Assembly (NCBI RefSeq): GCF_003289945.1
Contig: NZ_QMBP01000022.1
Span: forward strand, 22,675 to 86,674
Direction of reading: 5' to 3'
Source: Mesorhizobium hawassense
GTDB lineage: Bacteria > Pseudomonadota > Alphaproteobacteria > Rhizobiales > Rhizobiaceae
DNA length: 64,000 nt
Of the stretch, positions 15,102 through 23,131 are shown piece by piece; positions within the stretch are counted from its first letter, which is position 1; every line of letters starts with the position of its first letter. The notes under the pieces are model-generated. The model did no database searches. It was not told the origin of the DNA and saw only the letters and a list, made by a program, of their open reading frames with translations. The position numbers and the translations under genes were made by a program.

Positions 15102-16982
15102 TCAGCGCCGAACTTCCCAACCGGGGTCGAAGTAGAGCTTGCGCGAACCGATGTCGCCCATGCCGGCGCCTGAAATCACATAGGCGATCCTGACGATGCG
15201 AAAACCGCCGGCGCCCTGCTGCAGGCCGTAGATCCCCTCCAGGCCGCGATCATAGAAACCCGCGACCGGCACGGCGAGCGCGACCATCGCCAGAGAGGCA
15301 TGCAGGGCGAATTTCGCCGCGTTGGCGCGCAGCGATATCCTGTTTTCGGCGATATGCCTGGCAATGATCACCACGACCAGCAGGCCATAGAGAAAGGCGT
15401 TGAAGGCGGCGAACCAGTAGAAGCCGGTGGCATCGAAGGGATGCCTGACGACGAGCACCGGCAGCGCCGCGCCGACGGCAAGCGCCACGTAGGGCATGAA
15501 AGCCCGCGCAGGCAAAAGCTGCTTCGGGCCGCTGCCCTTCGGCGTGACGCGGAAATCAACGAAGGATTTCGTCACATAGTCGCGGATCGCCGACAGCGTG
15601 CCCCACAGGACCCAGGGCCAGCGCGCGAAGAACAGGAACAGCGTGCCTTCCCAACTCAGCGTCTTTGCCGTCAGCGGCCGCGACAGGCCGAAGGCCTTGA
15701 GCATGATGACCAAGCCGACCAGCGCCACCGAGTTCGGCAGGTAGTAGAAGATGAAATCGGCATACATCACATTGGCGAAGTTGCGCCCGGTAAACAGCGC
15801 ATAGATCGGCATCGCGTACATCATCAGCGCAAACAGCGCGAACAGCGGATACCAGAGCTGGCAGAACAGGAACTGGAATTTCAGCCGCGGCGGCAGCTTG
15901 TGGAAATATCGCGGCGTGTATTCGAGCAGGATGGTCATCAGGCTGCGCGACCACTGGAATTCCTGGGTGACGAGGTCGGCGAAGGTCTGCGGGCCGTCGC
16001 CATTGGCGATGGCGTCGATGGCGTGCACGCCACGCCAGCCGGCGGCATTGATCAACATCGAGGTGGAATGATCCTCGGCCAGTTCCGGTCCAAGGCCACC
16101 GGCCTGGCGCAGGGCCTTTGTCCTGACCGCATAGTGCGAGCCGATGCAAAGCGGCGCGCCGCCGCCGGTATGGCCGGATTGCAAGGGACCGTGGAACATG
16201 CCTTCCGGGAACAGTCGTCCCCGCGCGGCCCAGCTTTCGTCGGCATTGTTGTCGCAGATGCTGGGCGCCGAGACGTAGCCGACGGCGGGATCGGCGAAGG
16301 GATAGAGGATTTCCCTCAGATAGCTCGGCGTCGGCACGTGATCGGCGTCCAATTGGGCGACGAAGTCGTAGCGCTCGTAACCATAGTGATCATAGAAGAA
16401 AGCCAGGTTGCCTTCCTTGCAGCGGGTGCGGCGCGGCCAGGTCTTGCGGTGATAATCCTCGCGGCCGCGCCTGGTCGAAATCAGCACGCCATGCGCGTCG
16501 CACCAGCGAACCGTCGCCTCCGATGGATCCTCGTCGGCGAGCCAGGTGTCGTGCGGATAGTCCTGCGCCAGCATCGCCTCAAGCGTGCGCTGCACGACGG
16601 CGAACGGCTCGGACGGCGCCTTGGTGACCACCATGGCGACGCGGGAGCGCTTCGGGATGGCGTGCAGCTTCGACGACTTCCTGGAGGCATGGACGTTGAG
16701 CAGGAAATACATCGGCATCAGCGTCAGCCAGGCCAGCACCAGGGTGGCGAAGGCGTAGGGTCCAATAGTCCCGATATGCGCGGGCCGCAGCCACCAGGAC
16801 CAGAAGAAGGCCAGTGTGACGAGCCAGAAAACGAGACCGAGCCGCAGGATGAGTTGCTGGCGCGGCGCGAGAACGGGCACAAGGTAAGGACCCTTGGGGC
16901 CGAAGCCGGGCGAATTCTCGCCGGCCTGGCCCAATGACCCGGTTTTGCCGCCGACAACGCCGGCACCCGCATATACGCCCAT
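15102..16982 (-). CDS. Cellulose-synthase-like processive GT2 membrane glycosyltransferase
   Basis: A 626-residue membrane protein. Two helices (about residues 45-90) precede a cytoplasmic GT-A domain with AMVVTKAPSEPFAVV, DEDPSEATVRW, the metal-binding DADHVPTP and the acceptor-site ELAEDHSTSM. The QEFQWSRS motif stands for the QxxRW translocation motif. Several C-terminal helices form the export channel. Such enzymes both polymerise and extrude a polysaccharide. There is no PilZ domain to sense cyclic-di-GMP. The ATG at 16982 was chosen; a GTG at 17030 would add 16 residues. Its promoter shares the 30-base palindrome with two others, and it is divergent from the GH26-like gene. Confidence 0.88.
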   Translation of the reverse strand: MGVYAGAGVVGGKTGSLGQAGENSPGFGPKGPYLVPVLAPRQQLILRLGLVFWLVTLAFFWSWWLRPAHIGTIGPYAFATLVLAWLTLMPMYFLLNVHASRKSSKLHAIPKRSRVAMVVTKAPSEPFAVVQRTLEAMLAQDYPHDTWLADEDPSEATVRWCDAHGVLISTRRGREDYHRKTWPRRTRCKEGNLAFFYDHYGYERYDFVAQLDADHVPTPSYLREILYPFADPAVGYVSAPSICDNNADESWAARGRLFPEGMFHGPLQSGHTGGGAPLCIGSHYAVRTKALRQAGGLGPELAEDHSTSMLINAAGWRGVHAIDAIANGDGPQTFADLVTQEFQWSRSLMTILLEYTPRYFHKLPPRLKFQFLFCQLWYPLFALFALMMYAMPIYALFTGRNFANVMYADFIFYYLPNSVALVGLVIMLKAFGLSRPLTAKTLSWEGTLFLFFARWPWVLWGTLSAIRDYVTKSFVDFRVTPKGSGPKQLLPARAFMPYVALAVGAALPVLVVRHPFDATGFYWFAAFNAFLYGLLVVVIIARHIAENRISLRANAAKFALHASLAMVALAVPVAGFYDRGLEGIYGLQQGAGGFRIVRIAYVISGAGMGDIGSRKLYFDPGWEVRR

Positions 16983-17036
16983 ACTACCCGCCGCCCTGCT
17001 CGCCCGGCAAAGCCGGCCGAGCGCACTCACCCAACC

Positions 17037-17112
17037 ATAGAATCAGCGGTCACCGACAGGGAGTCAACAGAATTAGGCTTTCGTTAACCAAGCATATTGG
17101 GAACTGGTTAAC
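17037..17112 (-). promoter_or_regulatory. Polysaccharide-locus promoter with 30-base palindrome (site 2)
   Basis: Read on the minus strand, GTTAACCAG (17112-17104), a 12-base gap and TTGGTTAAC (17091-17083) are followed after exactly 15 bases by TTGACT (17067-17062), and TTCTAT (17042-17037) may serve as minus 10 with a long spacer of 19. The 15-base spacer also resembles that of site 1 (both contain CTAATT at the same place). It lies about 55-130 bases upstream of the cellulose-synthase-like gene. The whole gap 16983-17550 holds this site, site 3 and nothing else recognised. Confidence 0.75.
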
Positions 17113-17221
17113 CCAACACTTGGCTCCCTCCATTTTTCTTCGAAATGCGGCCGCGACGGCCGACCGTTGGCCGGTTTTGAATTGCGACCATGCGCCGAGC
17201 GGCCGACATAACGTCTTCGAT

Positions 17222-17296
17222 GTTAACCATGCCGGCCATAACAAGGTTAAGTAACGGTTAATTGCGCTTGACTCCTGCCGAGCATAGGGGCTTATA
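17222..17296 (+). promoter_or_regulatory. Polysaccharide-locus promoter with 30-base palindrome (site 3)
   Basis: GTTAACCAT (17222-17230), a 12-base gap and AAGGTTAAG (17243-17251) form a weaker copy of the palindrome. TTGACT (17268-17273) starts 16 bases later, and CTTATA (17291-17296) follows at the ideal 17-base spacing. It reads toward the GH26-like gene and leaves a leader of about 250 bases. Confidence 0.7.
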
Positions 17297-17550
17297 TGAG
17301 GAAGGGTTAATATCGTAACGTTGACGCGAATTTGTGAGTATCGCGGCGACCTCGTCTCAAAGGCTATGTAAAAGGCCGGAAGAGACCACAATAGTGGACG
17401 GCATAGTGTGAAACGCGCCAGTCCCAGTCGCTCGGAAAACCCGCATTTCACGTCGGCAGACCGATATTTGGGTTTGCGTGCCGGCTTCGGTCGGCACGTT
17501 GTGGCAAGCCTCAAGGTCCGGCGGGACATTGAGGCCCATGGGAGGCGGGT

Positions 17551-18462
17551 ATGAAACTCTCCACTGCAACCGCGCTTGTGTCGGCGCTCATTCTCGGCGT
17601 GGCCTTGCCGGCATCGGCCGGATCGTCGGCCGGGACGGATCCCATCAAAACGAGTTCGGCCGCGTCGGCATTCGGGTCATATGACCCATATGGCGACTTC
17701 AGCAACGACAAGACGGCCAGCATCGAGGAGCTGTTCCTGCCCTGGGAAGACGTCGACCTGTCGACGCTGCCGCTGGCCGACGCCTACGCCCTGCAACGCG
17801 GCCGCTCGCTGCTGATCACCATCGAGCCATGGACCTGGTCGAAGGACTGGCGCATCACGCCGCCCGAGCTGCGCGACGGCATTCTGAGCGGCAAATACGA
17901 TGCCAACATGCAGGCGATCTGCAGCCTGGTCGGACAGATGAAGAGCCCGGTCACCATCCGCTGGGCACAGGAAATGGAAGACAAGAACGGCCGCTTCACC
18001 TGGGCCAACTGGGCGCCGAAGGACTGGATCGCCGCATACAAGCGCGAGGTCGACGTCTGCCGCAAGGTGGCGCCGGCCGCGAAATACATGTGGTCGCCCA
18101 AGGGTGTCGAAGGCCTGGAGAAGTATTATCCCGGCGACGACTATGTCGACGTGATCGGCCTGTCGGTGTTCGGCCTGCAGAAGAAGGACAACGACGAGGT
18201 CGGCCGCGACCGGACGTTCGAAGAGACGCTGAAGCCCGGTTACGACCGCGTGGCCGGCTTCAACAAGCCGGTCATCGTTGCCGAGCTCGGCTATGTCGGC
18301 AAGCAGGACTATGTTTCGAAATGGTCGGATGATTCCCGCAAGTCCTACGCGGCGTTCCCGGCCCTGACCTCGGTCGTCTACTTCAACCAGAAAGAAGTCT
18401 GGCCGTGGCTGGGTGGCTATGGGCTGCCCGATTGGCGTGTGACACAGCACGTCCTGCCATAA
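17551..18462 (+). CDS. Secreted GH26-like beta-glycanase
   Basis: A 303-residue protein with a signal peptide (residues 1-23, cleavage after ASA). The mature part resembles family 26 glycoside hydrolases such as beta-mannanases. The acid/base is probably Glu141 in RWAQEMED and the nucleophile Glu245 in VIVAELGY; WAPKDWIAAYKR between them is typical. Such enzymes cut within beta-linked polysaccharides. Placed divergent from a cellulose-synthase-like polymerase and under a similar promoter, it probably trims, releases or edits the polymer made by this locus. Confidence 0.82.
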   Translation: MKLSTATALVSALILGVALPASAGSSAGTDPIKTSSAASAFGSYDPYGDFSNDKTASIEELFLPWEDVDLSTLPLADAYALQRGRSLLITIEPWTWSKDWRITPPELRDGILSGKYDANMQAICSLVGQMKSPVTIRWAQEMEDKNGRFTWANWAPKDWIAAYKREVDVCRKVAPAAKYMWSPKGVEGLEKYYPGDDYVDVIGLSVFGLQKKDNDEVGRDRTFEETLKPGYDRVAGFNKPVIVAELGYVGKQDYVSKWSDDSRKSYAAFPALTSVVYFNQKEVWPWLGGYGLPDWRVTQHVLP

Positions 18463-18590
18463 GAGGCATGACCATGCTCGTCCCGGTCGGACCGGGACGG
18501 GCTCCAGCCAAAGGTATCAAGGTGTGGTTGCCGCCGAGCTGGCTCGGCGGCGGGCGAATCGTATGCGTAGTCGGTCGGCGGAGTAAAATC

Positions 18591-19088
18591 GTGAAAAGTG
18601 CAGTGAGGAAGTTTGTCGGAGCGGCGCTCGCTTGCTGCGTTTTTGTCGTCGGCCTGCAAGGTGGCGCAATGGCCAAGGCCGCCAACAGCATCAGCGAGGC
18701 GGCGAAGGCCACCGCCGTTTCCGACGAAAGCCTCTATCAGCTCTACAAGAACCGCTCCTGGCGCTGGGGCAATCACGGCGCCGCGTATTTCGCCGTGCAG
18801 AAGCGACAGTTTACGGCCTGGTCTACCGAAGGTGGCAAGAGCTATGGCGAGGGCGTCTGGTTCATGCCCGGCAGCGGCAAACTGTGTTTCCGGGCAACCT
18901 GGCATGGCTCATGGGGTGCCAAGACGTCCTTGAGCTGCTTCGAGCATCGCCAGGCCGGCAAGGTGATCTACCAGCGCAAATCTCCGAGCGGAGACTGGTA
19001 TGAGTTCAAGGACCGTCACGGCAAATCGAGCCTGCGCAATGGCGACCACGCCAGCAAGAAGGTGAAACGCTTCAAGGCGAAGCTGTAA
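18591..19088 (+). CDS. DUF995-like exported protein (copy 2)
   Basis: A 165-residue protein with a signal peptide (residues 1-29, cleavage near AMA). The mature domain shows LYKNRSWRWGNHGAAYF, GEGVWF, GKLC, CFEH and QRKSPSGDWYEFK, matching the protein at 9697-10305 block for block. The start is GTG at 18591 with GGAG seven bases before it; ATG codons further upstream would overlap the GH26-like gene and lack a signal peptide. Two conserved cysteines in each copy suggest a disulphide. Function unknown; it follows the GH26-like gene and may share its transcript. Confidence 0.75.
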   Translation: MKSAVRKFVGAALACCVFVVGLQGGAMAKAANSISEAAKATAVSDESLYQLYKNRSWRWGNHGAAYFAVQKRQFTAWSTEGGKSYGEGVWFMPGSGKLCFRATWHGSWGAKTSLSCFEHRQAGKVIYQRKSPSGDWYEFKDRHGKSSLRNGDHASKKVKRFKAKL

Positions 19089-19179
19089 ATCGCGGATCAT
19101 GCCGGCGTGAAATAGCGCAATTGCCAAGCACGGCGATTTCGCGCAACGGTCGTCGCGGCTGAAACGACCGCGTGACCGA

Positions 19180-20337
19180 ATGCCGGGGGCTGACGGAACC
19201 ATCCTGATAACCGGCGCCCGCGCGCCGGTGGCGCTGCATCTGGCGCGCCTTCTCCATGGCGCCGGGCACAGGGTGATCCTGGCCGACACGCCGGCGCGGC
19301 CGATCGCGGCGGCGAGCAAGGCCGTATCGCGTTACCACCGGCTGCCGCCGCCGCGCTTCGAACCGCAGGCCTATGCCGACGCAGTCGAGGCGCTGATACT
19401 GGCCGAGGCCATCGGCCTCGTCATCCCGACCTGCGAGGAGGTCTTCCACCTTGCGCTTGCCTGGCGCGACAGGGCCATGCCGGCAAAGCTGTTCGCGCCC
19501 GATATCGAATTGCTGGCCCAGGTTCACAACAAGCACGGCTTCATACGCCTCGCGGCACGGCTCGGGCTGACGGTGCCGGAAACGATGATGCTCAGCTCGC
19601 GCGACGATATCGAAGCAGTGCGCGAGCGCTCACGCACTCTCGTGTTCAAGCCGGTCTGGTCGCGCTTCGCCAGCCACGTGCTGCTGCGGCCGCCGCCGCA
19701 AGCGCTCGATACCATCGCGCCCTCGTCCGCCATGCCCTGGGTGGCGCAGCGTTTTGTCGATGGCGAGGAAATCAGCGCCTATGCGGTGGCGCGCGAGGGC
19801 AGGCTCAAGGCGCTGGCGCTCTACCGCTCGCTCTACCGCGCCGGCAAGGGCGCCGGCATCTTCTTCGAGCGCGTCGAGGACGATGCGGCGCGCGATCTGG
19901 TCGAGCGCATCGTCGCCGGCATCATGTGGACCGGGCAGATCTCCTTCGACCTGATGCGCGAGCCGAGCGGCCTCGTGCTGCCGCTTGAGTGCAACCCACG
20001 CGCCGTGAGCGGCCTGCATTTCTTCCGCGATCCGGCGCGCTTTGCGGATGCCGTGCTCGGCGACGCTCGGGAGGTCACGCCCGACGTCACCGTGCCGCAA
20101 ACCGTGCGGCTGGCGATGTGGATTTACGGACTGCCGGCGGCGTTGCGCTCAGGCGGGTTCGGCCGCTTTCGCCAGGCAATGCAAGAGGGCCAGGAATTGC
20201 TCGATTGGTTCGGAGATTCAGCGCCGGTCAGAGCGCAATGGCCGGCACTGGCGGAGATCGCACGCGTGGCATTGCGCGAGCGTATCAGCCTGCAGGCGGC
20301 TTCGACGCGCGATATCGAGTGGAACGGGCCGGGCTGA
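19180..20337 (+). CDS. ATP-grasp domain protein, carboxylate-amine ligase-like
   Basis: A 385-residue protein. Residues 9-100 form a Rossmann-like pre-ATP-grasp domain (ILITGARAPVALHLARLLHGAG). The ATP-grasp region follows, with NKHGFIRLAARLGLTVPET, TLVFKPVWSRF (lysine of the ATP site), the WVAQRFVDGEEIS block and LPLECNPRAVSG with the metal-binding Glu and Asn. Such enzymes join a carboxylate to an amine or another nucleophile through an acyl phosphate. The substrate is unknown. It converges on the toxin-antitoxin remnant and the six-gene operon beyond, and could belong to either that pathway or the polysaccharide locus. Confidence 0.8.
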   Translation: MPGADGTILITGARAPVALHLARLLHGAGHRVILADTPARPIAAASKAVSRYHRLPPPRFEPQAYADAVEALILAEAIGLVIPTCEEVFHLALAWRDRAMPAKLFAPDIELLAQVHNKHGFIRLAARLGLTVPETMMLSSRDDIEAVRERSRTLVFKPVWSRFASHVLLRPPPQALDTIAPSSAMPWVAQRFVDGEEISAYAVAREGRLKALALYRSLYRAGKGAGIFFERVEDDAARDLVERIVAGIMWTGQISFDLMREPSGLVLPLECNPRAVSGLHFFRDPARFADAVLGDAREVTPDVTVPQTVRLAMWIYGLPAALRSGGFGRFRQAMQEGQELLDWFGDSAPVRAQWPALAEIARVALRERISLQAASTRDIEWNGPG

Positions 20338-20342
20338 TATGC

Positions 20343-20648
20343 TTATGCCCTGGGCGAACCGGGACCGATGGGCTTCACGTCGAGCTGCAGACCAAGTGCC
20401 TTGGTGACACCCAGCAGTGTGCTGAGGCGCGGATCGCCCTTCTCGCTCAATGCCTTGTAGAGCGCCTCGCGCGTAACGCCCGCTTCTTTCGCCACAGCCG
20501 TCATGCCTATGGAGCGCGCTACATCACCGAGCGCATGCGTGATGAGCGCAGGATCACCATCCTCGAAGGCAGCCTCGATGTAGGCTAGGCGATCCTCCGG
20601 GGTTTTCAGGTGATCGAGGATGTCGAAGCGTGTGGTTTCGAGAGGCAT
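20343..20648 (-). CDS. Antitoxin of a RelE/HigB-type toxin-antitoxin module
   Basis: A 101-residue protein with an HTH domain of the addiction-module antidote family: DVARSIGMTAVAKEAGVTREALYKAL is the DNA-binding part, and DPRLSTLLGVTKALGLQLDV the conserved C-terminal end. It would bind and neutralise the partner toxin and repress the shared promoter. ATG at 20648 is preferred because AAGGAG lies eight bases before it; an ATG at 20654, overlapping the toxin stop, is too close to that site. The antitoxin is intact although the toxin frame is broken. Confidence 0.87.
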   Translation of the reverse strand: MPLETTRFDILDHLKTPEDRLAYIEAAFEDGDPALITHALGDVARSIGMTAVAKEAGVTREALYKALSEKGDPRLSTLLGVTKALGLQLDVKPIGPGSPRA

Positions 20649-20650
20649 CG

Positions 20651-20938
20651 TCATATCTCCTTTGCCATCTGTTTCGCTTTGGCGATGTCGCGCTTTTGGC
20701 TGGACTTGTCGCCGCCACAGAGCAGGATGATCACGGCGTTTCCGATCTTCACAAAGTAGAGCCGGTAGCCCGGGCCATGGTCGATCCGAAGTTCGCCGAT
20801 ACCATCGAAGTATTTGACATCACCGACGTTGCCGATCTCGACTCGGCGGATGCGGGCAACGATACGCAGGCGCGCCGCTGTGTCGCGAAGTCCAGCCAAT
20901 CAGTTGGTAAATTCGTCGGTCTGCCGAACCTCGATCAT
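20651..20938 (-). pseudogene. RelE/ParE-family toxin gene with an early in-frame stop
   Basis: From ATG at 20938 the frame reads MIEVRQTDEFTN, then a TGA (20902-20900), then LAGLRDTAARLRIVARIRRVEIG through to the normal family end KQMAKEI at 20651, where the stop overlaps the antitoxin's start region. Relatives carry Trp (TGG) after TDEFTN, so a single base change explains the break. Reinitiation at the TTG right after the stop could still give an 82-residue product lacking the first strand. The toxin would be an mRNA interferase; it is probably inactive. The upstream operators are still present. Confidence 0.8.
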
Positions 20939-20940
20939 GC

Positions 20941-20994
20941 GTGAACTATAATTTACAGAAGTAGTCTGATCAAGACCCGTGAACTATAATTCAC
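20941..20994. promoter_or_regulatory. Paired palindromic operators of the toxin-antitoxin module
   Basis: GTGAACTATAATTCAC at 20979-20994 is a GTGAA-N6-TTCAC inverted repeat. A near-identical copy with one changed base, GTGAACTATAATTTAC, lies at 20941-20956, directly before the toxin start. The 38-base period places both on similar faces of the DNA. The TATAAT inside each may be a minus-10 hexamer. The second copy overlaps the last codon of the Rieske oxygenase gene. Autorepression by the antitoxin is the usual arrangement. Confidence 0.7.
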
Positions 20995-21986
20995 AACTCG
21001 ATCTGATGCACCCTCGGCTCACTCGCAGCCGCCGGCATCCTCCCCTCCATGATTGAGGCAATATCGCGGCGCAGGAAATCCAACGGCCCGATCACCGGCA
21101 AGGCTTGCGGCGGCAGCCGAGCGTTGTCGCTTGCCGACTTCAGCACCCGGCGGTCCTGATGCAGCGCGATGGTGAAGAGCGGCTTGAAGGCCAGCGCCTT
21201 CAGCTCACCGAGCAGGCCCTGGCGCCGGCCGATCAGCCAGCCGACGCCCTCGACGGTGCGCTCGTCGGCCTGGCGCAGGTGGAAGGTGGTGGCCAGAACC
21301 AGCCCCTCCTTGCCCCAATATTCCAGCTCGGCGATGCCGGGATGGCGGAAGCGACCGATGGTCCTTGCGCGCTCGCCTTCCAAGAGCCGGCTGATCAGGC
21401 CCTGCTGGTGGTCCTCACCGGTATAGCTCGCCTCGACCCAGCCCTCGCCGCCGGTCACCTCGACCCGCACCAGATGGCGTTTCGCGGTCAGGCCGCGCAG
21501 CAGGCCCTTATGGGTAAAATGGGTGTGGGTGGCATCGAGGATGTTTTCCGCCGCATCGATGACCGTCGACTGGGTCGATGAGCGCACCCGCCGCATGATG
21601 ATGTCCTTGCCCTGCATGCAGTGCAGGTAAGGTTCGGCCCGCGGCGTGCCCGACGAGATGAAGACGACGCCGTCGCGCTCGAGCGCGGCGAAGCGGCGGA
21701 CCCGGTAATGCGGCACGGCGCCGACATGGCCGGGGATCGCCGTGCAGCGACCATCACCGTCATAGCGCCAGCCGTGATAGGGGCATTCGATCTCGCCGCG
21801 GACGATCTTGCCGGTCGACAGCTCGACCAGCCGGTGCGGGCAGCGATCGAAAAGCGCGGCGATGCCTTGCGCCGAGCGGAACAGCACCACGGGCTCGCCG
21901 TCGAACAGGATGCGCTTCGGCCGCTTGCCGATATCGACGGACAGCGCCACTGCCTGCCAATAGGCTTCCGCGCGGCGCTCGCTCAC
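20991..21986 (-). CDS. Rieske non-haem iron oxygenase, alpha-subunit-like
   Basis: A 331-residue protein. The Rieske [2Fe-2S] site is Cys49-Pro-His51 and Cys68-x2-His71 (CPYHGW). The mononuclear iron site fits N148-x2-D151-x2-H154-x4-H159 in ENILDATHTHFTHKG. Length is that of single-component-type oxygenases acting on larger hydrophobic substrates. It would hydroxylate, desaturate or demethylate the pathway product, using electrons from a reductase not encoded here. It is the last gene of the six-gene operon, and its ATG overlaps the previous stop. Confidence 0.88.
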   Translation of the reverse strand: MSERRAEAYWQAVALSVDIGKRPKRILFDGEPVVLFRSAQGIAALFDRCPHRLVELSTGKIVRGEIECPYHGWRYDGDGRCTAIPGHVGAVPHYRVRRFAALERDGVVFISSGTPRAEPYLHCMQGKDIIMRRVRSSTQSTVIDAAENILDATHTHFTHKGLLRGLTAKRHLVRVEVTGGEGWVEASYTGEDHQQGLISRLLEGERARTIGRFRHPGIAELEYWGKEGLVLATTFHLRQADERTVEGVGWLIGRRQGLLGELKALAFKPLFTIALHQDRRVLKSASDNARLPPQALPVIGPLDFLRRDIASIMEGRMPAAASEPRVHQIEL

Positions 21987-23131
21987 AGTTCGAACCTCCT
22001 GAGCAGGGGAATGCCGATCAGTGCCAGCACGGTCTCCATGACGCGGATCGCCAGGCGTCGCCGAAACGCAAGATGCGCGGCATAGACGGCGTTGTATTCG
22101 ATCGCGGGAAGCGCGCCGCGCCGGCGTTTGAAACCGGCGGCGCCAGCGCTCATGTTGAAGAGCAGGCCGCGCGCCGTGGCGTGGTCCTGCGCCATCGCCA
22201 TCGCCATGCGATAGAGCCCCTCCCCGACCGGCAGGCCTGTGTCGTAGCCGACGATCGGCTGGGTCAGCGTGCCGCCGTTTTCGAACAGGCCAGTGACGGC
22301 GACCAGCTCGCCGCCCGGCCGGCGCAGTCCCGCCAGGCTGATGATGCCGCGCCGGTGCATTTCGGCGATGTAGCGGGCGGTGTAGTGCGGATTGAGCGGC
22401 GTGTATTTGTCGAGGTAGAGCATGTTGTAGAGCATCTCGGCGCGGGCATAATCGGCCTCGGTGAAATCGCCATCGCCGACCCGCTCGAAAGGCGTCGTGC
22501 GCAGGCGGGCCCGATCGCGCTTCATGTCACGTGTCATGGCGGGAGCGGCGCCGCGGTCGGCGAAGATGTAGATCTGGCGCGCCGCCAGCATGCGGAACCC
22601 CTCGGCCCTCAAGGCGGCAATGGTCGCCGGATCGGCGATATCGTTCAACGAGCGGATGACGATCGCGCGATCCGGGAAACGCGCTGACAGCGCCGCGCGC
22701 AGCGACGCGGCCGTCGGCCGGTCGAGCAGCGGCACCGGGTTGGTCGAATAGAGCCAGTTGTTGAGCTGCGCCTGACGGTCTAGGCCGCTCGCCCTGACCA
22801 GCGGCGCGCAGGCGCCGATCAGCGCGTTGAGCGCGCGCCGCAGCAGCGGGTGGGCGGCGAAATTGCGCGTCTCGTCGATCGCATAGTCGATATAGGCGCT
22901 GGTCGGGCAGCAGATATAACAGTTCGGCGCACCGTCGGCATCGTTCAGCGTCAGCGGAAAAGTGCGGCCGCCGACATCGAACATCTCGACTGTCGTTTTC
23001 AGGTTGGCGATGAGATCGCGCACCGATATCTCGTTGAAAAGGCTAACGAAAGCTTCGACCTTTGCCGGCTTGTTCTCGACCCGGTCGGCCTGCTTCGCAG
23101 GCCTTTTTGCCATCGCCGCCGCACCACTCAT
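21983..23131 (-). CDS. GNAT-like N-acyltransferase of a biosynthetic operon
   Basis: A 382-residue protein. The C-terminal half resembles the GNAT fold: LYNMLYLDKYTPLNPHY, LAGLRRPGGELVAVTGLF and GLYRMAMAMAQDHATARGLLFNMSAGAAGFKRRRG, where the acyl-donor binding helix would lie. The N-terminal 200 residues have no recognised domain but contain an NCYICCPTSAYIDYA stretch with three cysteines. It may transfer an acyl group made by the ketosynthase and activated by the adenylating enzyme onto an amine. The ATG at 23131 overlaps the previous stop by four bases. The GNAT call is moderate; the substrate is unknown. Confidence 0.65.
   Translation of the reverse strand: MSGAAAMAKRPAKQADRVENKPAKVEAFVSLFNEISVRDLIANLKTTVEMFDVGGRTFPLTLNDADGAPNCYICCPTSAYIDYAIDETRNFAAHPLLRRALNALIGACAPLVRASGLDRQAQLNNWLYSTNPVPLLDRPTAASLRAALSARFPDRAIVIRSLNDIADPATIAALRAEGFRMLAARQIYIFADRGAAPAMTRDMKRDRARLRTTPFERVGDGDFTEADYARAEMLYNMLYLDKYTPLNPHYTARYIAEMHRRGIISLAGLRRPGGELVAVTGLFENGGTLTQPIVGYDTGLPVGEGLYRMAMAMAQDHATARGLLFNMSAGAAGFKRRRGALPAIEYNAVYAAHLAFRRRLAIRVMETVLALIGIPLLRRFEL

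Noticed and set aside
15300..16937. A 545-codon plus-strand frame opposite the cellulose-synthase-like gene
   Set aside because: It is the antisense shadow of a gene with clear GT2 motifs; its own product is rich in Gln, Arg and His with no domain.
7148..17251. GTTAAC elements as CtrA boxes
   Set aside because: The CtrA site is TTAA-N7-TTAA; the halves here are much further apart and form an inverted repeat of nine-base arms, so another factor is more likely.
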